From Oscillospiraceae bacterium (GTDB taxonomy: Bacteria; Bacillota; Clostridia; Oscillospirales; Oscillospiraceae), in NCBI GenBank assembly GCA_017479425.1, contig JAFVCD010000004.1:40454-104453 (forward strand): a stretch of 64,000 nucleotides of DNA, written 5' to 3'. Positions within the stretch are counted from its first letter, which is position 1. Each line of letters begins with the position of its first letter. Shown one piece after another: positions 59,579-64,000 of this stretch. The notes under the pieces are model-generated. The model searched no databases, was not told where the DNA came from, and saw only the letters and a program-made list of their open reading frames with translations. The position numbers were made by a program, and so were the translations under genes.

Positions 59579-60232
59579 TTATCTGAACACCTTTTTGTCC
59601 TTATCGTACAGCATTTTTCTCCTCACGCGGACAAAATCGGGTTTCAACTCGGGAATATATGTATCTATCGCATTGAGAAACGTGTTCGGGGAGAGCGCCG
59701 GAGTCTGCGCGGAGAGGAGCGCGTCGACGATTATCTCGCCCTCTTTCTCTGCAAATGTCGCCTCGGCGATCATCGGCGCGATGTCCTCAGATTTCATTTT
59801 GCCCTTTGAAAACTTCTCCACCACGAGCTCAGGGCGTGCGTAAAGCTCTCTCAGCCTGTCCGCCGCGCCCTCCGGCACGCCGTTATCGTAGATGAGTCTT
59901 ATCGTAACGCGCAGAAACGCCATATCTCTCAGCTTGCGCTCCTCGTCATACGCCTCGAGGACGGTTATCCCCTCGGGTGAGAAGCGCGTGATAAGCTCCG
60001 GAAGCTTCTCGAGAGCCGCGCCGCCGGTGAGCTTGAAGTCGAGGATCTCATAGTCTGACTCCATACCGACAGAAAGCGGCAGTGCGAACGCCATATACGG
60101 GTGGGGGTTGAAGCCCTCTGTGTGCTTTATCTGAACGCCGGCTCTGATGAAAACGCGCTGCATCGTTCGCATAAGGTCGAGGTGGGAGATGTACTTAGCT
60201 CTCCCCTCTTTTCTGAAAATAATCCTACTCAT
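59579..60232 (-). CDS. TIGR03936 family radical-SAM-associated protein (DUF2344)
   Basis: A 217-residue protein starting MSRIIFRKEGRAKYISHLDLMRTMQR with AAAGGAG 10 bases before the ATG at 60232. Matches the DUF2344 family (FNPHPYMAFALPLSVGMESDYE). It always follows the TIGR03960 protein, whose stop it overlaps by 8 bases. Thought to be a partner in RNA or ribosome-linked modification; function not established. Confidence 0.9.
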   Translation of the reverse strand: MSRIIFRKEGRAKYISHLDLMRTMQRVFIRAGVQIKHTEGFNPHPYMAFALPLSVGMESDYEILDFKLTGGAALEKLPELITRFSPEGITVLEAYDEERKLRDMAFLRVTIRLIYDNGVPEGAADRLRELYARPELVVEKFSKGKMKSEDIAPMIAEATFAEKEGEIIVDALLSAQTPALSPNTFLNAIDTYIPELKPDFVRVRRKMLYDKDKKVFR

Positions 60233-62048
60233 CGCAGTCACGCTCCTTTAAGAGACAGTTGGCGCCGCAGCCGGTGCATTTTACGCGGCAGTCCGGCGTG
60301 ATCACGCCCTTGTACGCCTGCTCGCGCTCTCTTGCGAGGTACTTTTTATTTACCCCGAGGTCGATCATATCCCACGGAAGCACCTCGTCCGACTTTCTGT
60401 TGCGGAAGGCGTAGAAATCCGGGCTCAGCCCGAACTTTTCCATCGACTCGAGCCAGCGCTCGAGCGAAAAATACTCGCTCCACGCCTCGAGCCGCCCTCC
60501 GCTGCGCCAGACCTCCTCGATAACCGGGCCGAGTCTTCTGTCGCCGCGGGATAGTACCGCCTCGATAAGTGAAATTTCGGTGTTGTGCCAGTTATAGGTC
60601 ACGCTTCTGACCTTTTTGAGCGCTTCTTTAAGTATTCCCACTCGATGCTGATACGTCTCGGAGTCGATCTGCGGCTCCCACTGGAACGGCGTGTGCGGCT
60701 TCGGCACGAAAAGCGAGGTGGAAACGGTGATTTTCAGTCCCCTTGCGCGGTTGCGGGTGTTCTCATACCAGCACTCCTGCACCTTGTGGGCAAGGTCGGC
60801 TATTGCGAGCACGTCCTCGTCTGTTTCAGTCGGAAGTCCGAGCATGAAGTAGAGCTTAAGGGTCGACCAGCCGCCCGCAAAAGCGATAGCGCAGGAATGG
60901 AGGAGATCCTCCTCTCTGACGTTCTTGTTTATTACGTCCCTCAGGCGCTGACTGCCCGCCTCGGGTGCGAAGGTCAATCCGGTCTTACGCACCTTCTGAA
61001 CTCTCTCCATGAGATCCATAGAGAAGTTGTCCGCTCTGAGGGATGGCAGCGAAAGGCTTATCATTCTCGGCTCGCAGAAGTCAAGAAGTCCGTCCGCAAG
61101 CTCGCCGAGCCCCTTGAAATCCGAGGTCGAGAGCGACGAGAGCGTTATCTCCTCGTAACCGGAGTCGATAAGGCTCTCCTTTGCGATCTCGAGGAGCTTG
61201 TCTGCGCTTCTGCGGCGCACCGGGCGATAGGCATAGCCCGCCTGACAGAAGCGGCAGCCGCGGATGCACCCGCGCATGACCTCAAGCACCACGCGATCGT
61301 GGATTATCTCGGTGCTCGGTACGATGGTCTTTGAAGGGTAATACGCCTCGTCAAGGTTCTCTATTACGCGCTTGCGAACCTTATCTCCCTCGATGGCGCG
61401 CACGGTGCCGTCCTCATTGTAGGTCACGTTATAGAGCGAGGGAACGTAGACGCCCTCGATTTTTGCGGCCTCGGTGAGATACTGAGCCTTAGTCCAGCCC
61501 TCGCGCTTGGCCTTGCGCAAAAGCTCCACCACCTCGCAGTCGAGCTCCTCGCCCTCGCCGATGAGGAAGAGGTCTATGTAATCCGTCATCGGCTCGGCGT
61601 TTATACAGCTTGTGCCGCCCGCCATGACTATCGGCGTGAGCGATGTGCGCTCCGAGGAATGTATGGGAAGTCCGGCGAGGTCTAATAGGTCAAGGACGGA
61701 GGTGTACGCCATCTCATAGCCGAGCGAAAACGCCACAACGTCGAAGTCCCTGACATTATCGCCGGACTCGAGCGCATAGAGCGGAATGCCCGCCTTTCGC
61801 ATCTCGTCCTCCATATCGCCCCAGGGCGCGAAAACTCGCTCGCACCACACTCCCGGCATAGCGTTCAGCGCGCCGTAGAGTATTCGCACGCCGAGGTTTG
61901 ACATTCCGATCTCATAGGTATCCGGAAAGCAGAAGGCGAAGCGGAAGTCGACCTCGGATTTGTCCTTAATTATCTCGTTATATTCGCCGCCGGTGTAGCG
62001 CGACGGCTTCTGCACCCTTTGAAGGATTCGCTCAAGCTTCTCGTTCAA
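60225..62048 (-). CDS. TIGR03960 family B12-binding-like radical SAM protein
   Basis: A 607-residue protein: N-terminal cobalamin-binding-like fold (about 20-190), radical SAM core with RGCIRGCRFCQAG (C-x3-C-x2-C near 260), and a C-terminal Cys cluster (TPDCRVKCTGCGANCLLKERDCDE). TTG start at 62048 with AGGAGC 6 bases upstream. Family of unknown function, paired with the DUF2344 protein. Own promoter upstream. Confidence 0.9.
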   Translation of the reverse strand: MNEKLERILQRVQKPSRYTGGEYNEIIKDKSEVDFRFAFCFPDTYEIGMSNLGVRILYGALNAMPGVWCERVFAPWGDMEDEMRKAGIPLYALESGDNVRDFDVVAFSLGYEMAYTSVLDLLDLAGLPIHSSERTSLTPIVMAGGTSCINAEPMTDYIDLFLIGEGEELDCEVVELLRKAKREGWTKAQYLTEAAKIEGVYVPSLYNVTYNEDGTVRAIEGDKVRKRVIENLDEAYYPSKTIVPSTEIIHDRVVLEVMRGCIRGCRFCQAGYAYRPVRRRSADKLLEIAKESLIDSGYEEITLSSLSTSDFKGLGELADGLLDFCEPRMISLSLPSLRADNFSMDLMERVQKVRKTGLTFAPEAGSQRLRDVINKNVREEDLLHSCAIAFAGGWSTLKLYFMLGLPTETDEDVLAIADLAHKVQECWYENTRNRARGLKITVSTSLFVPKPHTPFQWEPQIDSETYQHRVGILKEALKKVRSVTYNWHNTEISLIEAVLSRGDRRLGPVIEEVWRSGGRLEAWSEYFSLERWLESMEKFGLSPDFYAFRNRKSDEVLPWDMIDLGVNKKYLAREREQAYKGVITPDCRVKCTGCGANCLLKERDCDE

Positions 62049-62079
62049 GGCAAAGCTCCTCTGTATATTTAATAGAGCT

Positions 62080-62108
62080 ATTTTACACTAATAGCTTCTG
62101 TTTTGCAA
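62080..62108 (-). promoter_or_regulatory. Promoter of the TIGR03960-TIGR03936 pair
   Basis: On the minus strand TTGCAA (62103-62108), 17-base spacer, TAAAAT (62080-62085); the -35 box lies inside the end of the M50 gene. Confidence 0.72.
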
Positions 62109-62561
62109 GCAGAGAAAGAGCATCATAAAGGAAGCGATGACCATCGTCGGATTGCCTGCCGCGCGCCAGACGAGCAATCCGAGGATAAATAGCGCAGTAA
62201 TCAGCACGACGTCGAGGTAGAGCGCTCTGTGTCCGAGGTATGGCGCGACGATCCTGCCGCCGTCAAGGATGGATATCGGAATGAGGTTAAAAATGCAGAA
62301 AACGAGGTTTATTCCAATGAAATACCCGCCGAAAAAGCCGAAAAGCGCGCTTATTACCGCCACTACGAGATTCATTGCCGGCCCCGATAGTGCGATGAGC
62401 GCGTCCTGCGCCGGAGAAAAGCCGCCGCAGTAGCGGATATTCAGCCCGCCGAGGTCGGCGGTGAAGCGCTCCACCCTGCCGCCAAGGGCGTAGATCGCCG
62501 CGATATGTCCCAATTCATGAACTGCCGCCGCGATGACGGCGAAGAAAAGATCGTCAAGCAC
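62088..62561 (-). CDS. Site-2 protease-like M50 metallopeptidase
   Basis: A 157-residue membrane protease, short as in the SpoIVFB/YwhC-like group. Zinc motif HELGH is near residue 17, and the second ligand is in NLIPISILDGGRI near 105 (NPxxDG-like). Five or so helices. I start it at the GTG at 62561 overlapping the upstream stop; the ribosome-binding site is weak, and the true start may be upstream in frame. Substrate unknown. Confidence 0.78.
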   Translation of the reverse strand: MLDDLFFAVIAAAVHELGHIAAIYALGGRVERFTADLGGLNIRYCGGFSPAQDALIALSGPAMNLVVAVISALFGFFGGYFIGINLVFCIFNLIPISILDGGRIVAPYLGHRALYLDVVLITALFILGLLVWRAAGNPTMVIASFMMLFLCLQNRSY

Positions 62562-62754
62562 CGATAGCGCTTCTGAAGACCGTGCCGAGGGTTTCGACGG
62601 CGGAGTGGTAGTCAAGTCCCTCAAAGAGGTCGGGTCTGAGATACGCCGCTCCGGCTACGGCAAAGATTATCCAAGCAAGCACGAGTATCGCAATCCCGCC
62701 ACCGCCCTGCGGTTTTTTTCTGCGGCGGCGAGTAGTTTTTCCTTCATAGGTCAT
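62554..62754 (-). CDS. Small single-span membrane protein
   Basis: A 66-residue protein with a basic N-terminus (TTRRRRKKPQGGGG), one membrane helix (about 22-42) and a short outer tail. AAAGGAGG precedes the ATG at 62754. It overlaps the M50 gene and may be its partner or substrate. No family recognised. Confidence 0.7.
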   Translation of the reverse strand: MTYEGKTTRRRRKKPQGGGGIAILVLAWIIFAVAGAAYLRPDLFEGLDYHSAVETLGTVFRSAIGA

Positions 62755-62925
62755 GGCATTTACCTCCTTTTGGTAAAGGTTATTCACAAAAAGTTTTGAT
62801 AATTCGCAATTTGTGGGAAATGCTATGGAAGGACTGAGTAATTCCGGCGGAAAAGAGCCGTAAAGCGCCGAAGCCGGCTTTAATCAGTGTTTCCCTGAAA
62901 ATACAATTCCATAGGAGGTTATTTT

Positions 62926-63861
62926 ATGAAAAGCTTGCGTATCGTTCTGTCCGCCCTTCTCGCGCTGTGCCTTTTTCTCTCGATTCCGGCATTTGCGGCT
63001 GACTATCTTACTGTTTCGGTTACTGCTAAGAATGCCGCGCCGGTTGCGGAGAATCTTAACGTCGAAACTTATAAGGGCGTCACTCTCGTATCTTCGTTCC
63101 GCGCTCACGACCCCGAGGGTGACAGCGTGACCTACAAGATCTCCGTCGAACCGAAGAAGGGTACCGTTACCGTAGACGGTACTGAGTTCACCTATGCGCC
63201 GAAGGAGAATAAGAGCGGCAAGGATAGCTTCAAGTACGTCGCCATCGACTCAAAGGGCGGCGTTTCCGCTGAGGCAACCGTCACTGTTCAAATAAAAAAA
63301 CAGCAGACGAAGGTCACCTACTCCGACGTTTCGAGCTATGAGGCGGTGTTTCTTGCCGAAAAGGGCGTTTTCCTCGGTGAGATGGTCGGCGGCAAGTACG
63401 TTTTCCGTCCCGATGAGACCGTCAGCCGCGGTGAATTCTTGGCTATGTGCATGGATATCTGCGGTCTTGACGCGAACATTGCCGTTTCCCGCACCGGCTT
63501 CTCCGATGATGACGCTATTCCGGTCTGGGTCAAGCCCTACGTTTCGGCTGCGGTCATCGGCGGCATCGTGCGCGGCTCTATAAATGAAAACGGCGCCGCC
63601 GTTTTCCGCTCCGGCGACGCTGTAACGAGCTATGAGGCGGCGGTTATTCTCGACAATGCCCTCGGCATAACCGAGACCGCCGTAATTGAGGACGACGCCG
63701 TTCCCGTCTGGGCCCAGACGAGCGTGAGCGACCTCAAGAGCGTGGATATCCCCTGCTCCGCAGGTTTTCTCACCCGCGCCGAGGCGGCGAAAATGCTCAC
63801 CCGCGCGGCAAAGATAGTCGAGAGCCGCGAGGACAAGGGGCTCTGGAGCTGGATGAAGTAA
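62926..63861 (+). CDS. SLH-domain surface protein with cadherin-like Ig repeat
   Basis: A 311-residue exported protein: signal peptide 1-24 (ending AFAAD), a tandem-95/cadherin-like Ig domain at about 35-125 (HDPEGDSVTYKISVEPKKGTV, KSGKDSFKYVAIDSKGG), and C-terminal S-layer homology modules at about 130-300 (FRPDETVSRGEFLAM, VWVKPYVSAAV, FLTRAEAAKMLTRAAKI). SLH modules bind pyruvylated wall polymer. AGGAGG before the ATG. Single-gene unit. Confidence 0.9.
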   Translation: MKSLRIVLSALLALCLFLSIPAFAADYLTVSVTAKNAAPVAENLNVETYKGVTLVSSFRAHDPEGDSVTYKISVEPKKGTVTVDGTEFTYAPKENKSGKDSFKYVAIDSKGGVSAEATVTVQIKKQQTKVTYSDVSSYEAVFLAEKGVFLGEMVGGKYVFRPDETVSRGEFLAMCMDICGLDANIAVSRTGFSDDDAIPVWVKPYVSAAVIGGIVRGSINENGAAVFRSGDAVTSYEAAVILDNALGITETAVIEDDAVPVWAQTSVSDLKSVDIPCSAGFLTRAEAAKMLTRAAKIVESREDKGLWSWMK

Positions 63862-63869
63862 GTCACTAA

Positions 63870-63996
63870 CCGCCGGCTAAGCCGGCGGCTTGATTAAGCC
63901 CTAGAAGGGCATTTTGCGGACAATACCCCTAAAGGGGCACTGAAAAGTTTGCCGACCGCATTCTTTTTTCAGGCTGCCCCTGAAGGGGCTTTATTT
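63870..63996 (+). other. Cluster of hairpins after the SLH gene, possible mobile-element end
   Basis: Four successive hairpins: CCGCCGGC/GCCGGCGG (63870-63888), GCCC/GGGC (63898-63910), CCCC/GGGG (63926-63937) and GCCCC/GGGGC (63976-63989, followed by TTTATTT). TGCGG (63915-63919) also pairs with CCGCA (63956-63960) around the third. The first may end the SLH transcript. The rest looks like a structured RNA or the subterminal hairpins of an IS200/IS605-type element cut by the window edge; no transposase is in view. Confidence 0.45.
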
Positions 63997-64000
63997 ATGC

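Noticed and set aside
57421-62048. DUF512 and TIGR03960 radical SAM proteins as RiPP maturases
   Set aside because: No SPASM domain or small precursor peptide nearby; both belong to conserved housekeeping neighbourhoods.

Overview
The window is a gene-dense, GC-rich stretch of ordinary chromosome from a Gram-positive anaerobe of the class Clostridia, most likely an Oscillospirales/Ruminococcaceae-type gut bacterium. The evidence is Firmicutes gene order (ylxM-ffh-rpsP-khpA-rimM-trmD, yceD-rpmF, hprK-murB-rapZ-whiA), an iron-sulfur L-serine dehydratase in two subunits, a SCIFF peptide with its radical-SAM maturase (a Clostridia hallmark), YmfF/YmfH M16 peptidases, a CD1247-type acidic protein and MrnC. 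I see no tRNA, rRNA, CRISPR array, prophage or intact transposon. No stretch longer than 300 bases lacks a gene.

Layout. 1-3.2 kb: tandem DegV fatty-acid-binding proteins, then the SCIFF cassette (scfB maturase, terminator, 46-residue scfA precursor). 3.2-8.3 kb: a minus-strand cell-division unit (CdaR-like regulator, ftsE, ftsX, two coiled-coil M23 peptidases). 8.5-13.3 kb: a DUF4830 protein, a ClpP-like protease, a CoaE-M18 aminopeptidase fusion, tsaC and prfA. 13.4-15.1 kb: a long rod-folding leader or small RNA, then sdaAB-sdaAA. 15.2-19 kb: a DUF4349 lipoprotein and a polar amino-acid ABC transporter with ARG-box-like operators. 19-22.6 kb: gpmA, tpiA, pgk, trmL. 22.7-28.6 kb: thioesterase, YitT, greA, a coiled-coil protein, lgt and a pair of M16 peptidases. 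28.8-32.9 kb: SRP and ribosome-maturation operon ending in a TrmD-acetyltransferase fusion.

33-36.7 kb: YdcF-like protein, ABC-F protein, CD1247-type protein, efp. 36.7-52.7 kb: one long minus-strand run of mostly overlapping genes, read hprK-murB-rapZ-whiA-(exported cysteine-rich protein)-dnaE-GNAT-mrnC-rqcH-nth-(unknown)-rarA-ltaE-yqeG-pepP; it joins carbon control, wall synthesis, replication, repair and ribosome rescue. 52.8-62 kb: rpmB, a three-component glycosylation set (gtrII-type, gtrB, gtrA) coupled to der, a DUF512 radical-SAM protein, rpmF-yceD, and the TIGR03936/TIGR03960 pair. 62-64 kb: an M50 protease, a small membrane protein, an SLH-domain surface protein and a cluster of hairpins at the right edge.

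Many genes overlap by 4 bases (ATGA or GTGA), so translational coupling is common. TTG and GTG starts with good Shine-Dalgarno sequences are frequent (tepA, prfA, glnQ, khpA, rarA, murB, gtrB, gtrII, DUF512, TIGR03960). Promoters with 17-base spacers and intrinsic terminators are unusually easy to read here, so transcription units can be assigned with some confidence. The least explained items are the 162-nt rod RNA before sdaAB, the exported zinc-finger-like protein inside the replication operon, the two gene fusions, and the inverted repeats that bury ribosome-binding sites.
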